Source of the DNA: Trichomonas vaginalis G3 | Taxonomy: Eukaryota; Parabasalia; Trichomonadida; Trichomonadidae | Direction: 5' to 3' | Length of the DNA stretch: 64,000 nucleotides | Assembly (NCBI RefSeq): GCF_026262505.1 | Contig: NC_067203.1 | Span: forward strand, 21,743,411-21,807,410 | Part shown: positions 8,741 to 19,121 of the stretch, piece by piece | How positions within the stretch are numbered: the first letter of the stretch is position 1 | Layout: each line of letters opens with the position of its first letter | Notes under the pieces: generated by a model | What the model saw: the letters and a program-made list of their open reading frames with translations, nothing else | The model's database searches: none | What the model was told of the DNA's origin: nothing | Position numbers and translations under genes: made by a program

Positions 8741-10921
8741 ATGGAAGGAAATTTCTTCTTACAAGCAATCACACCCTGTTCAATTAATGAGCTTCGTTCC
8801 ATTAAAGCCGATATTATTATTAATGGCGTGAAATATATGGCAGCTGGCGATCGTGGAAATATGTTGCATACATTCCGCTGGGATGACGAGAAAAAGGCAT
8901 ATTTCCCAGTCAATGCTTTCCACGCACATGGTGGCGCCGTTTCTGCCATTACATATTTAGAGCCATGCGACTGGGTTCCTGAAGGTGCCTTATTTACTTC
9001 ATCTCAAGCCAAAACAATCTGTGCATGGGATAATTCGATATTTACAACACAAGTTTCCGAGCCTTCTCCTACTATTACTCTAATTGGACACGAAAACAAC
9101 GTTTGTTTCTTAACAACAACAGAAAACCACGAAATCATCTCATCATCATGGGATGGAACTGCCCGCGTTTGGTCGAACGGTACGGAAATCCTCAAGATGT
9201 CACAAAAAGATGGCGTTTGGGGCGTTGTTCCAGTTCCCATCGGATATGCCGTCCTTGGAGCTGACAAATCCATTCGAATCTACAACAAGCAAGGCGCACA
9301 GGTCTCAGTAACCACCGATGCGCATACAGATGTTGTCCGCGCTGGTCTTTACATCAAAGATGTTGCAACATTAGTTACAACATCGAATGACGGCACAATC
9401 AGAGAATGGTTTATTGAAGAGGATGGTCGTCTCACCAATCTCGAGATAATTGCCGTAACAGATACCTATCTTTATACGCTTACATTAGTTGGAAAATCTT
9501 ATGTTGTCGGATGTGAAGACAAATGCGCTTATATCGTTAGCTCAGACACCAAGACCGTCAGTGATGTCATTCCTGTCCCCGGAGTTGCATGGTGTGTCTC
9601 TCCAGCTCCAAATGGAGTTGCGATTACCGCAACCGATGGAGTTATCTACACTTTTACGCAGGACAAAAATTACAGAGCCGATAAGGACACAGAAGAAGCT
9701 TACATCAATAAAGTGGCCGGACTTACTTTCAATAATCCCCAGATCGACCAATACGTCTTAGAAGAGCTCCCTCCTTATTCCGAGGTTAACAGTCGAGAGG
9801 TTGTACCTGGAAGGTTCGAACTCATGAGGGATGGAGAGGAAAAGATACTTGTTGTCTACAATCAAACATATGGCTGGATGAAAGTCGGTACTTACTCAAA
9901 ATCTAAGGGCGCACAAGCTCAGAAATATACAGGACCTGATGGAAAACAATACGATTACTGCTTTACTATCGATGTTGAAGATCTCGGAGGTCAATATCCT
10001 CTTTACATGAATTACAACACAAATCCGTATACAGCAGCATCGAATTTCATCAGAGAACATAACCTTAGGACCTTCTACATGGACCAAATCGCGAATTTCA
10101 TTATTCGAAATCTGAAAGGTACGAATTTACAGATGCAATCGTCATCGGAAAGGGCCCCTGAGCCAGAACCAGAGCCTCCGAAATCATCGATGTTCCCATC
10201 AGAGCCAAATTACATTTCCGGAGGAAATCCAGAAGTAATTGTCAACAAACTTGCACAAATCGCCGAGAAATCCAACTTAGAGTTCTCTCCAGAAGACAAA
10301 GCCATACTTTCCAGCCCTCTTTCCGACAATTGGGCTGCATCTGCCTCATCAATTTTACTTATTTGGGATGTAGGTGATGCATGGCCGCTCCTTGATATGT
10401 TCAGAGAACTTATATTGCATTCCGATAGCCGCAAGTACCTCCAGGATGATTTTGTCGCTACAATTGTTGACAGATTCGCTTCTGCAGGAAATGACCTTAC
10501 AGATTACGGAGTTATGGGTCTTATGAGAATTATCTCCAATCTACAGAAGAATTACGCTTCTTGCGCATTAAATAAGATGAAGATTCTCCATATCTTCGAC
10601 GGTTTCGTTGAAAGATTGAAATCTCTTCCAAAGATATCACAGATTCCATTTGCCAATGCTATGATGAACTATTCTCTCTACGGACTCGCCAAACTCGATG
10701 ACCAGAAGTCATTTGTTTTGACATTGCAAAAAGCACTTGAATTCTCTCAGTTAATTGACGACGAAACTCTCTACAGACTTCTCATGGCTGTCGGAAACAC
10801 TGCTGCAAAGTATCCTCAGACAAGACAGCTCTTCCTCAATAGACCAGAGCTTTTGGAGACTGAAGGAAAGTCAGAGAGATGCAGCACTTTGATCAGTGAA
10901 ATTGTTAAGATTCTTCAATAA
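8741..10921 (+). CDS. PLAA: PLAA/Doa1 (Ufd3) homologue: WD40-PFU-PUL
   Basis: The protein has 726 residues. Residues 1-340 form a WD40 propeller (ISSSWDGTARVW, GADKSIRIYN, TTSNDGTIREW). Residues about 350-455 are a PFU domain (PGRFELMRDGEEKILVVYN...GWMKVG, TIDVEDLGGQYPLYMNYN, FIREHNL). A Pro/Glu linker (EPEPEPPKSS) follows, and residues about 490-726 are an Armadillo-like PUL domain. In other eukaryotes this protein binds ubiquitin through WD40 and PFU, and Cdc48/p97 through PUL, acting in ubiquitin homeostasis and endosomal sorting. The domain order and length match the family. It lies in tandem with the WDR11-like gene, 491 bp apart. The stop is embedded in AATAAAATA, giving the TAAA signal. 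Confidence 0.9.
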   Translation: MEGNFFLQAITPCSINELRSIKADIIINGVKYMAAGDRGNMLHTFRWDDEKKAYFPVNAFHAHGGAVSAITYLEPCDWVPEGALFTSSQAKTICAWDNSIFTTQVSEPSPTITLIGHENNVCFLTTTENHEIISSSWDGTARVWSNGTEILKMSQKDGVWGVVPVPIGYAVLGADKSIRIYNKQGAQVSVTTDAHTDVVRAGLYIKDVATLVTTSNDGTIREWFIEEDGRLTNLEIIAVTDTYLYTLTLVGKSYVVGCEDKCAYIVSSDTKTVSDVIPVPGVAWCVSPAPNGVAITATDGVIYTFTQDKNYRADKDTEEAYINKVAGLTFNNPQIDQYVLEELPPYSEVNSREVVPGRFELMRDGEEKILVVYNQTYGWMKVGTYSKSKGAQAQKYTGPDGKQYDYCFTIDVEDLGGQYPLYMNYNTNPYTAASNFIREHNLRTFYMDQIANFIIRNLKGTNLQMQSSSERAPEPEPEPPKSSMFPSEPNYISGGNPEVIVNKLAQIAEKSNLEFSPEDKAILSSPLSDNWAASASSILLIWDVGDAWPLLDMFRELILHSDSRKYLQDDFVATIVDRFASAGNDLTDYGVMGLMRIISNLQKNYASCALNKMKILHIFDGFVERLKSLPKISQIPFANAMMNYSLYGLAKLDDQKSFVLTLQKALEFSQLIDDETLYRLLMAVGNTAAKYPQTRQLFLNRPELLETEGKSERCSTLISEIVKILQ

Positions 10922-11829
10922 AATATTTTATTATATATTTTTAATGAATATGTTTTTAATATAACAAGATATTTGGAAGAATTCTAGAAAGATATGTTGC
11001 TTTAATCAATAAACTTATTAAGATTGAATATGTTTTAAAAAGAGAGTATCATACAGATATTGAGAGAAACAATGAAAATAATATCTTTTATTTGGAAGTG
11101 TGTTTTTTGAAGAATTCCTTTAACAAATGAATTTAAAGATGTCTCTACGTCCGATAGAAATGTATCAGCTCGCACAACCATACTTATGCTAAGCTTGTTA
11201 CAATTAATAATGTTTATCTATAGTTGGCTTTAATTTTCTAGTTGATCATATATCTTGTCTGATAATTTTTTTGATTATGAGAATAAATTTCCATAAGCAC
11301 TTCAATATTGACCTAAAATCCTTTCAGTTTATAAGATGCAAGATATTAATTCATTTTCAGGCATTAGGAATGACAAACAGATGATATTGTTCTATATATA
11401 GATAGATTTCTAGCTAGATATGAATCCAATGTAAGTGTATATTGGAATATGTTTAATCTTCTGTAGATCTATGAATTTCATTGAGAGAGAGGAGGGTTAT
11501 AATTATCATATCCGTTTTTTACTAACATTTATTCCGATTTCACGGTTTATTCAGCTATATAGCATAAAATTGGATGACCTTAAATAAAATTTCATTTTCT
11601 AATGAAATGAGTTAGTATGATAACAGAACTTCGGAAAGTAATCACAGTATTAAAGACTGAAATGTATATTTTGATATTCTTTCAATATGATTTTGAATAA
11701 TATTTGATTTGAGTGTGAGTTTTGCTTATATTTTTACATGTATTGAAAGTATGGTTCTTTTGCATCATATTATAAGATTATAGCAAAATAACGAATTTTT
11801 TTAGAAGTGAAAAAAAAATACGTTAGTCA
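10922..11829. other. AT-rich spacer, no gene seen
   Basis: There is no open frame of note, no repeat and no RNA gene that I can recognise. Polyadenylation-type TAAA elements lie at its left end. Confidence 0.5.
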
Positions 11830-12933
11830 ATGCTGGACTCTGGGTTCACCTTCCAGGCGTCAGCTCGAGCAGTCGAGCAACGGGATAGATATCGCAGTAC
11901 TAACGCACCAAATGGGCCATGCTTGATTACCGTTGACCCTCGCGTTTGCCGAGGTTCTACATATTCTCGTCATAAACCAGTAGAACAAGAAGCTCCTAAA
12001 CCAAAGCCAAAGAGGAAATTAGCGTCTCCTAGGGATAGAAGCCTCATGGCCGGCATCCCGAATGATACGTTAGTTGCCGCACCGCAAAAAGAAAATCGCA
12101 TTGATTTAGAAATACAGACAGAACCTTATTTACAAGAAGTTGTTGAAAAGCCAGTTATCGTAAATCAGGATACGCAAACAGATGAATTTCTTGACAGACC
12201 AGAAACCCCTCCATATATTCCACCTAAAAACGGTATTGATATTGAAATTCAAGTTGTCGAATCAGATCTTTTCGATTTCGATTTCGAAGTTAAACCAATC
12301 GTAGCAACTATAGTAAGTAAAACGTTAGAACAGGCATTTCTCGAAGTTCATGAAGAAGAAGAACTTATTGCAATTCGTCGCCATAAGGAAGCTATTGAGC
12401 ATAATCGCAACGTCGAACTTGCCGATGTTCAGCGTTTGGAGGAAGCAGAAAAGAGAAAATTCGAAGAAAAGCAGCATCGTCTCGAAGAACGCGAGAAAAT
12501 CGAAAGAGAACAGAAAGAACTCCGCGAGAAAATTGCAGCTCGTGGTTACGCCGAATTCTTTGCATCAGATCTGATTTCAAGCGCTATTACAACCCTCGAA
12601 CGCCGCGGATTCTTCTACGATGAAGTCGAGCGCGATATCGAGACTAACTTCATGCCATGGCTCGCTAAGGCTATGCTCGAATCTGGAGAAACAAGAGATC
12701 TTCAGGAAGCTATCGTCGACCAGGTCAATAACGAAACGATCCGTGTCGAAGAGAAGATGTGTTCTGAAATCAGAAAGAACTTGGATGCCCAGGATAATGA
12801 CGAAGTTGAACGTCGTGACCGTATGAAGCGTTTGATGCTCATCGAAGATATTATGGCTCATAAGATTAAGGAAGCTAATAAAGGAAAAGAAAAGAAGGAA
12901 GAGAAACATGATGAAGAAGAGGACAAGGAGTAA
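11830..12933 (+). CDS. RSP3: Radial spoke protein 3 (RSP3/RSPH3)
   Basis: The 367-residue protein carries the family signature in order: VCRGSTYSR, IDLEIQTEPYLQEV, DTQTDEFLDRPETPPYIP, GIDIEIQV, DLFDFDFEVKPI, KTLEQAFLEVHEEEEL, ADVQRLEEAEKRK, then KIAARGYAEFF and FFYDEVERDIETNFMPWL. The central region is a long charged helix, and the C-terminus is a Lys/Glu tail. RSP3 is the dimeric scaffold of axonemal radial spokes and the AKAP-type anchor at their base. Its presence shows the host has motile 9+2 flagella. GC content and codon use are higher than in neighbouring spacers, as expected for an expressed gene. The start at 11830 keeps the conserved N-terminus complete. Confidence 0.95.
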   Translation: MLDSGFTFQASARAVEQRDRYRSTNAPNGPCLITVDPRVCRGSTYSRHKPVEQEAPKPKPKRKLASPRDRSLMAGIPNDTLVAAPQKENRIDLEIQTEPYLQEVVEKPVIVNQDTQTDEFLDRPETPPYIPPKNGIDIEIQVVESDLFDFDFEVKPIVATIVSKTLEQAFLEVHEEEELIAIRRHKEAIEHNRNVELADVQRLEEAEKRKFEEKQHRLEEREKIEREQKELREKIAARGYAEFFASDLISSAITTLERRGFFYDEVERDIETNFMPWLAKAMLESGETRDLQEAIVDQVNNETIRVEEKMCSEIRKNLDAQDNDEVERRDRMKRLMLIEDIMAHKIKEANKGKEKKEEKHDEEEDKE

Positions 12934-14443
12934 ATCTTTTTATTGATTTTTTTTTGTAAAAGCTCAAAACTCAAAACTAATTCTACTATTTATCAAAACT
13001 CATATCATCTATAAAAAGTTAGTATTTACGTAAATAACGGACAAATTTTTTACCCTATATTTCCAACTCTTGGAAAATTTTCATGACCCCCTACCCAGGG
13101 TCCTAAAATGGGTATTTTCCTCACACAGACACCGTGGTTTTTTGAGCCGGGAAATAAATAGCGCAGACAGTTTCTACATATAGAGACATGCTTATACTTA
13201 GAGTTTGACTGGAATCTAAATTGATTTTTTTCTGCATCGCGAAATCTAACGCAATCTCAAAATCATGAAGAAACTGCGAATCGGAGCGCAATTTTTTAAT
13301 ATGTTAATATATAAAGGTACCCCTACTACTGCAAATGCTTCAAATGAAAATCTAAGAAATCAGATTAATTTGATCACATTAGTATAGTATTGGTCAAACC
13401 AAAAACTCATATGTTGATATATAGCCTATAGATATTCATATTATCTACTTTTCATTGAATTACATAAGATTTAATAATCTCATAAATATTCTTTTTAATT
13501 TTCCGAATTCCGTGTGCATTTAGATTGCCTATACCTGTATATAATAATTCTAGAATGGTTTGGTTAGATATTAAGTTTTTTAGATTAATATTTTAACATT
13601 TTGATAAAACAAGCATTTGTTCCATTTTAGAATCGCCATTGAACTCTAGTTTGACTAACATGATGTTGTATGATCAAATAAATTCTAACTTCATGAGATA
13701 AATTTTGAAATTAGAAAATGCGATATCTGACACAAATATTTATCTGAACACATTTAACATTCAATGATAAACTAAAGTACTATACAGCAGATTCGATTTG
13801 GCTTATATTTTATATAATCAACAAATAATCCTATAAAATTGTGCTACTCACGTTGCTCAAAGATGTATTGAACATTCCCTACTTGTGTATTGATAAAATT
13901 AGATATAGATTCTAATGTAAATCGATATTTTGAAAATTCATATATATTTTGTCTTGGTTTGGCATTTGATCGTGTTGAAACCGGAATTGCAATATATATC
14001 ATCTAAATATATAACTATCAAAATATGAGCTATAGATTTTTAAATTATTCTCCTGAATATGAGTGACTAACATAATTATATTGAATTGAGTAGTAAGAAT
14101 CATAAATATTAGAATCTGACGATAATTTATTATAACTTTATATAGGAACAAGATTATAAATGATGATGAAAATAAAGATTAAATTTAAATCTGAAAATTT
14201 GAAAACATTAAGTGTATATGATAGCATTACAAAATTAAATTTTATGTGGAAGAGGAAATAGAGGAATTAGAAGTATTATGAGAAAATAATAAGATATAAA
14301 AACAAGATTCTATTAAATGAGTTAATTTATAGAAAGGAATAACAGTGTGAATGTAGTAAATGAATGTTTTCATGATGTATTATTGAAATCTTAAGTTTTG
14401 TTAAGAAGATAATAAGGGAATCAAATTTTGTATTAGGAAGTTT
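12934..14443. other. 1.5-kb AT-rich spacer, no gene seen
   Basis: No convincing coding frame. A slightly more GC-rich patch near 13080-13330 has no recognisable RNA or protein signature. The remainder is A/T-rich without obvious tandem structure. Confidence 0.45.
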
Positions 14444-14722
14444 GACCGACAAGAGTGTATTGTGCACTCTTGTCGGTCTGCATGTCTCATTCCGGGAGAC
14501 ATTGTCACTGCATGTCTCCCAGAATGAGACACTCTTCCGCATTCATAACTTGAATGCGGAAGTTTGACCGACAAGAGTGCATAATACACTCTTGTCGGTC
14601 GAAGTTTTGCAACCACATTCTGATTGCAGAAGATTGTCTCATTCTGGGAGACATGCAGTGACAATGTCTCCTGGAATGAGACATGCAGACCGACAAGAGT
14701 GCATAATACACTCTTGTCGGTC
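14444..14722. repeat. 279-bp nested palindrome with three 35-bp hairpins at exact 122-bp spacing
   Basis: Three near-identical 35-bp palindromes (arms GACCGACAAGAGTG / CACTCTTGTCGGTC) start at 14444, 14566 and 14688, exactly 122 bp apart. Between them lie a 47-bp hairpin (GTCTCATTC... / ...GAATGAGAC) at 14484-14530, its reverse complement at 14636-14682, and a 29-bp hairpin at 14534-14562 (CTTCCGCATTC / GAATGCGGAAG). The outer halves are reverse complements centred on the middle hairpin. It has no coding frame and may be a non-autonomous inverted-repeat element. Confidence 0.85.
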
Positions 14723-15317
14723 GAAGTTTTGCAATCGCGTTGTGATTGCAAAAGATTGTGCTATTCCTGCATATTTTCTACGAGCCTGCTTCATAAAATT
14801 GAATCCTTCTATCCAAATTAAATGCGATTTCGCTAATCTTTCATCTAAAATCACTAATCAGAAGCATATTGCAAGTTAACTTGAACCGGCATGTTCCTCC
14901 TATCCTGTCTTTCAGTTCTTTCTATCAGCCATGGTTCACAAGGAGGAGAGCTTTGCGCACAATCAGACATAAGATTGCGGCAGAGGAACCGGGAAGAGAG
15001 CAGCTTGAAGCGGTAAGCTGTTTTCAAGTCTTTAGTTAACAAACTTTAACAAAAGACATCTAAAAAATTTGAAATAATTGCAAAATAATGCCGTCAGGTA
15101 ATGCGCACCTAAGGGAGGTGTTTTGCGGGAGCTGGGGGTATCTTGGTGAGTACTCAGGAGGCCAAGAAGGGCACCCCAACCGACATTTTGCTGACGCATT
15201 GTGTAAGCAACCATTCTGATAGCCGCTCAAACCGTCGGGACAAAATAATTTATGAAATTATAAGTCATCTTTCTAATACATATTTTTGGAAGGGCGTAAG
15301 ATACGCCAACTTAAATA
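14723..15317. repeat. Host flank of element B with likely multicopy sequence
   Basis: The stretch 14880-15240 is more GC-rich than its surroundings and reads as short open frames on both strands (for example SSPPCEPWLIERTERQDRR on the minus strand and STQEAKKGTPTDILLTHCV on the plus strand). This is typical of fragments of a high-copy repeat rather than a complete gene. Bases 15269-15314 match the 113-bp tandem repeat found on the other side of element B (39221-39535), so B is inserted in that repeat. Confidence 0.5.
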
Positions 15318-15325
15318 AAAAAAAG

Positions 15326-15398
15326 GTAGTGGGGCTTCCAGGCGCGTTGCGCCCTCTAGCCCTGAAGATGTTTAGTATAAATGAAGTTTATATTCGGA
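15326..15398 (+). repeat. Left terminal inverted repeat of element B
   Basis: It matches the reverse complement of 39141-39213 over about 71 bp with two mismatches and one 1-base gap. It begins (A)n-GGT-AGTGGGG; the AGT...ACT ends are typical of Polintons. It contains an imperfect hairpin GGGGCT-TCCA-GGCGC-GTT-GCGCC-CTCT-AGCCC. Confidence 0.85.
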
Positions 15399-15702
15399 GG
15401 GCTTCCAGGCGCGTTGCGCCCTCTAGCCCATAAAAAATTTCTGAGGACGAGCCAGCCGTTGACTTTTTTGTAGAGCACTCAAAATAGTATAACTTTGTCC
15501 GGACAAGCAAGGGTCTATCGTCGCTACAGGAAAAGTTACAGGCGTTCCAAGGAAGTATACTTTGAGAAGCCTTTTCCCCATATAGAATGAGATAGGACGG
15601 TTATTTTACAAAACTGACAACACTTTGACCGAGTAGTTTTTTGTGCTGAACAAAAAGTGTCATATAAACATCTGTCAAAAACCGTTTTTTACTTCACTTA
15701 AA
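15399..15702. promoter_or_regulatory. Subterminal region of element B with second terminal hairpin
   Basis: Bases 15398-15430 repeat the terminal hairpin core (GGCTTCCAGGCGCGTTGCGC). Bases 15485-15702 are nearly identical to element C 46883-47106, and both lead directly into the coiled-coil protein gene. The strong conservation without a coding frame suggests a replication origin, integrase-binding site or promoter. The ATG at 15703 follows ACTTCACTTAAA. Confidence 0.55.
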
Positions 15703-18700
15703 ATGCCACGTAAGCTACGTAAGAATATACGTAAGAGGAAGGGAGCATTGAAACATCCAATAGTAAAACTGACACCACAACAACAGTTGCAACAACAAAT
15801 GATGAATGACCCCACTATGTTGCAACAAATGTCAAGCAACCCTATGCTTTTAAACCGAGTTATTGGTGCACAGAGTGGGGGTTTAAGAGCGGCACTTTTA
15901 GCGAAAATGGCAGGCTATGGTGGAGCTGCAGACGGAACAGCTTATAACCCTCAAAGTCAAATGAATTTGAGTTCACTCAAAAATCAAATAACAGATGTCA
16001 AAAAGTCAAACATAGACATACAGAAACAAATAAGTGAAAACGAAAAGAAACTAGAATATGACAGACACACAAAGAAACTCAATGAGTTAAACGTAGAGAA
16101 AAAGAAGAAAGAAGAACAACTGAAAGAACTAAGTACAGAGGAATATGCGAAAAAAGTGTCAGAAAAAGCAGCAGAAGTAGCAAAAATGGAACAAGATGTT
16201 ATAAATTTGAAAAACCATACTACTCAATATAAAGTACTGAAAGATGAAGAGATAAAACAAAAAGCCCTGAAGACATATATGGATAGCGATGAGTATAAAA
16301 AAGAAGTTGAAGCAAATGTAAAGGCAGAAAAACTTTTACAGTTGCAAAACCAAACCGTACAGTATGAAAACTTAGCACAAGAAAGTAAAAATAACGACGC
16401 AGCCATGCAAAAGGCAATGAAAAGCGCAGAATATATAAAAGCTAATAATGACTGGTTAGATGCCCAAGCCAACGCTAAAGCAGCCCAACTTCTAGGGTCA
16501 ATAAGGACAAAAATACAAGCGGATGAAGACAGTTCAAATGAAGCTTTAATGAATGCTGACTTTAAGAATGCCTTCGAAGCTCTTCATAGTAAGGTGAAAC
16601 TAGTGAACGACTTCTCATCTGGAAAGAAACTGAAGTCTGAAGGTTTCGACAAAGAGTTAAGAGAAGTAGCACAAAATATGACGAAAATAACAGATGCAGC
16701 AACGAGACAGGCAGTTCAAAGTGCCTATGACGCCGTTAGAGCAACTGTTGTGGAAAGTCAAGAAAAAGAGTTACAACAGACCAAAACAGACCTAGTAAAT
16801 GCTTTCTTAAGAACGAAAAGTCAGGTAGGACATTATGCTGCAGATGGAACATATGTGCCAGCTGGTGGAACTTATATACCACCAAACCCTCCAAGAGAAG
16901 CACCTGCACCAGGACTACCTAAAACATTTACATCGTCACATGGACACAGACACAGGCATGCACCAAAACCAACACAACAACCAACAGTTCAAAATCCAGC
17001 ACCACAACAACAACCAAAACCAACAGTTCAAAATCCAACACAACAACCAACAGTTCAAAACCCTGCACAGCAACCAACAGTTCAAAATCCAGCACCACAA
17101 CCACCTCCACAACCAGCACAGCAACCAACAGTTCAAAACCCTGCACAACAACAACCACAAACAGAGCAAGGACATAAAAGAAGTAGAGAAAAAGGAAACC
17201 AAGAATTCTTAAAAATGCTTAAGGAAGATTATGGTTACCCAGATACTCTTGACTTTAGTGACAGATATAAAGAAGCTATTAGAAAGTTCAAGGAAGGAAA
17301 TACTGACCCGAACCTATTTAGCTTTATGGTTCAGCACCAAATGGGATATAATCTCAAACCTGGAAAATACAAGCTCGCTAAGGGATATGATTTAATAGCA
17401 TATCATCCAAATGACATGAAAGAATTTACTCCGAGATATTTGGTGTCAGAGCTAAATGATAATTCAACTCTCTTCATGAAACGCGTAAAAAATAGAGGCG
17501 GAACGAAAGAAGAAAGGTTTATGAGTCCGGATGACTTAGATAGGGAACTTGTTAAAAACGGTCTCGGAATATATGAAATGCCAGCAGATGAGGTACAAGA
17601 AACTCAACAGGAAGAAGTTCAGATACAACCAGACATGAAAGAAATAGTTCAGCAACAACAGCTAGAAGAGCCTGAAGGAAACGAACAAGTCCCTCCTTTG
17701 GAAACTAACTTCACAGAACTAGATGAAGATTTGGAACAGCCGAAAAATCTTGACCCTCAACAAGTGTATGCGGAGAATATGGAATCTTTCCAAGAGTCTA
17801 AGAAAAATTCGGCTGACATAGTAGAAGAATATCGAAAAATGTTCGCCGACATACAAAAGACTCCAACATCAGATGAAAATATTCAGCATAGAATGGAAGT
17901 ACTGAAAGAAAATGTACGCAAATACAACAATCCTTTTTACTTACGACCATATAACGTTCAATCTTTGGCTGAACTCGGTGAAAATAAAAGGTTAAATTTC
18001 AACAAAACATATAGAAATGAAACATTGTTTAAAGTTCATTCAGAACCTAACCAATATGGAAACAAACCTACTTTTGTTTCTGCAGACTATGGAACTACAA
18101 TGAGATGGGGTCATAAAGCTAATCCGGATAGGTGGTTCATAAACTTACAACCACAATTCCAAGAAGTTGTAGACGCAATGGAAGTGAATGGTGAACCAGA
18201 TATAGCTGGTATTTTCAGCGCGGCTTTAATGCCATTGAAAGATATGAAAGATGCAGATATTTTGGACCAGTATGAAATGAACATGGCTGATGGAAATATA
18301 ACACCTGACGTTCTAGAACATTTATCTCAAAGAACTACACAGAACCATAGAGATGGTATATTTGGTGAAGAGTTTAGAAAGAAAGTTAGGGAGAGAGAAG
18401 GAAGAGAACCTATTGTACATGACCTTGCAAACGAAAGTTTGCAAAATGTCATAAAAACTTACTTTGCAGACAATGAACTGAGAAGGGATGAATATTTAAG
18501 AAAACTCAAATGGACAGTACCAAATGAAATGTTAGTATTGAAAAACATGTTCCTTGACAAAATAAAACCAACTACAGAAATAAATGACGCAAGACTGAAA
18601 CATTGGGTAAAAGCTTTCCCATTCACAAAAGATATTATTGGTAACATGGAAAGAAAACCAGAATGGCTACAAAAACATATATTTGGAAACGAGCTTATTC

Positions 18701-19089
18701 CATATGGACAAGCTCTGTTTGAAGAGCTTGAACCGGAAACTCAGGAAAGAGTCATGCAAACAATACGCGAAGACTCAAATACAAACTATGACAAAATCTT
18801 TCTAGGATATAGGTTACCTGAGATGGGCGACCAGAGCCCAAAGGCAAAAAGGACATGGGAAATTTACAACATACTAGGTGAACATGAGGCAAAGATGCTA
18901 CAACTTGAAGCAGAGGGCAAGTTACCAAAAGCGACACCAAAGAAGAAGAGAAGAGTAGAACAAAGTGAAAGTAGTGAAGAAGTAACTTCATCTAGTGAAA
19001 GTAGTGGCAATGAAGGAAAAAGAAGAGTTAAAAACTCAGTCAGGAAGAAAGTAAAGCTTGGTACGAGTGGGTTCTATTATGACACATAA
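15703..19089 (+). CDS. Large coiled-coil protein of the Maverick capsid block
   Basis: Starting at the ATG shared with element C, the protein has 1128 residues. It opens with a very basic patch (MPRKLRKNIRKRKGALKH), then a Gln-rich segment and a long coiled coil (residues about 85-370). A low-complexity Pro/Gln/Thr linker of PTVQNPAPQ repeats follows (about 420-485). After it come a globular-looking part (EFLKMLKEDYGYPDTLDF), an acidic Glu/Gln stretch, a further folded C-terminal region, and a Ser/Glu then basic tail. The basic ends suggest DNA or core binding. It is the first gene inside the left terminus, followed 32 bp later by the capsid gene. No family is recognised; a core or scaffold protein is inference. 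In this copy it looks whole. Confidence 0.65.
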   Translation: MPRKLRKNIRKRKGALKHPIVKLTPQQQLQQQMMNDPTMLQQMSSNPMLLNRVIGAQSGGLRAALLAKMAGYGGAADGTAYNPQSQMNLSSLKNQITDVKKSNIDIQKQISENEKKLEYDRHTKKLNELNVEKKKKEEQLKELSTEEYAKKVSEKAAEVAKMEQDVINLKNHTTQYKVLKDEEIKQKALKTYMDSDEYKKEVEANVKAEKLLQLQNQTVQYENLAQESKNNDAAMQKAMKSAEYIKANNDWLDAQANAKAAQLLGSIRTKIQADEDSSNEALMNADFKNAFEALHSKVKLVNDFSSGKKLKSEGFDKELREVAQNMTKITDAATRQAVQSAYDAVRATVVESQEKELQQTKTDLVNAFLRTKSQVGHYAADGTYVPAGGTYIPPNPPREAPAPGLPKTFTSSHGHRHRHAPKPTQQPTVQNPAPQQQPKPTVQNPTQQPTVQNPAQQPTVQNPAPQPPPQPAQQPTVQNPAQQQPQTEQGHKRSREKGNQEFLKMLKEDYGYPDTLDFSDRYKEAIRKFKEGNTDPNLFSFMVQHQMGYNLKPGKYKLAKGYDLIAYHPNDMKEFTPRYLVSELNDNSTLFMKRVKNRGGTKEERFMSPDDLDRELVKNGLGIYEMPADEVQETQQEEVQIQPDMKEIVQQQQLEEPEGNEQVPPLETNFTELDEDLEQPKNLDPQQVYAENMESFQESKKNSADIVEEYRKMFADIQKTPTSDENIQHRMEVLKENVRKYNNPFYLRPYNVQSLAELGENKRLNFNKTYRNETLFKVHSEPNQYGNKPTFVSADYGTTMRWGHKANPDRWFINLQPQFQEVVDAMEVNGEPDIAGIFSAALMPLKDMKDADILDQYEMNMADGNITPDVLEHLSQRTTQNHRDGIFGEEFRKKVREREGREPIVHDLANESLQNVIKTYFADNELRRDEYLRKLKWTVPNEMLVLKNMFLDKIKPTTEINDARLKHWVKAFPFTKDIIGNMERKPEWLQKHIFGNELIPYGQALFEELEPETQERVMQTIREDSNTNYDKIFLGYRLPEMGDQSPKAKRTWEIYNILGEHEAKMLQLEAEGKLPKATPKKKRRVEQSESSEEVTSSSESSGNEGKRRVKNSVRKKVKLGTSGFYYDT
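16975..17160 (+). repeat. Variable coding minisatellite (PTVQNP repeats) in element B
   Basis: Units of CCAACAGTTCAAAAYCC plus CAR-rich spacers recur about six times with uneven spacing. The equivalent position in element C (48428-48575) has a different, regular array, so this linker changes fast while the flanks are nearly identical. Confidence 0.7.
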
Positions 19090-19121
19090 ATCCAACTATT
19101 CTATATTTTTACCCATATGAA

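Noticed and set aside
8511-8949. Minus-strand frames upstream of and overlapping the PLAA start
   Set aside because: They overlap the well-supported PLAA N-terminus and spacer, and have no initiator or recognisable domain.
13080-13330. Possible structured RNA gene in the more GC-rich patch
   Set aside because: No match to tRNA, 5S rRNA or spliceosomal RNA signatures that I can recognise.
14327-14879. Several overlapping open frames on both strands across the palindrome
   Set aside because: They arise from hairpin symmetry, share the same peptide in both directions, and have no start context.
15425-15475. Hammerhead ribozyme core (CTGAGGACGAG) near the left end of B
   Set aside because: The required GAAA and flanking stems are not present, and the segment is absent from element C.
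16928-17202. Minus-strand hydrophobic Leu/Val/Trp/Cys-rich frames opposite the PTVQN repeats (also 48374-48624)
   Set aside because: They are mirror images of the repeat-coding strand and change with repeat number; shadows of the real gene.
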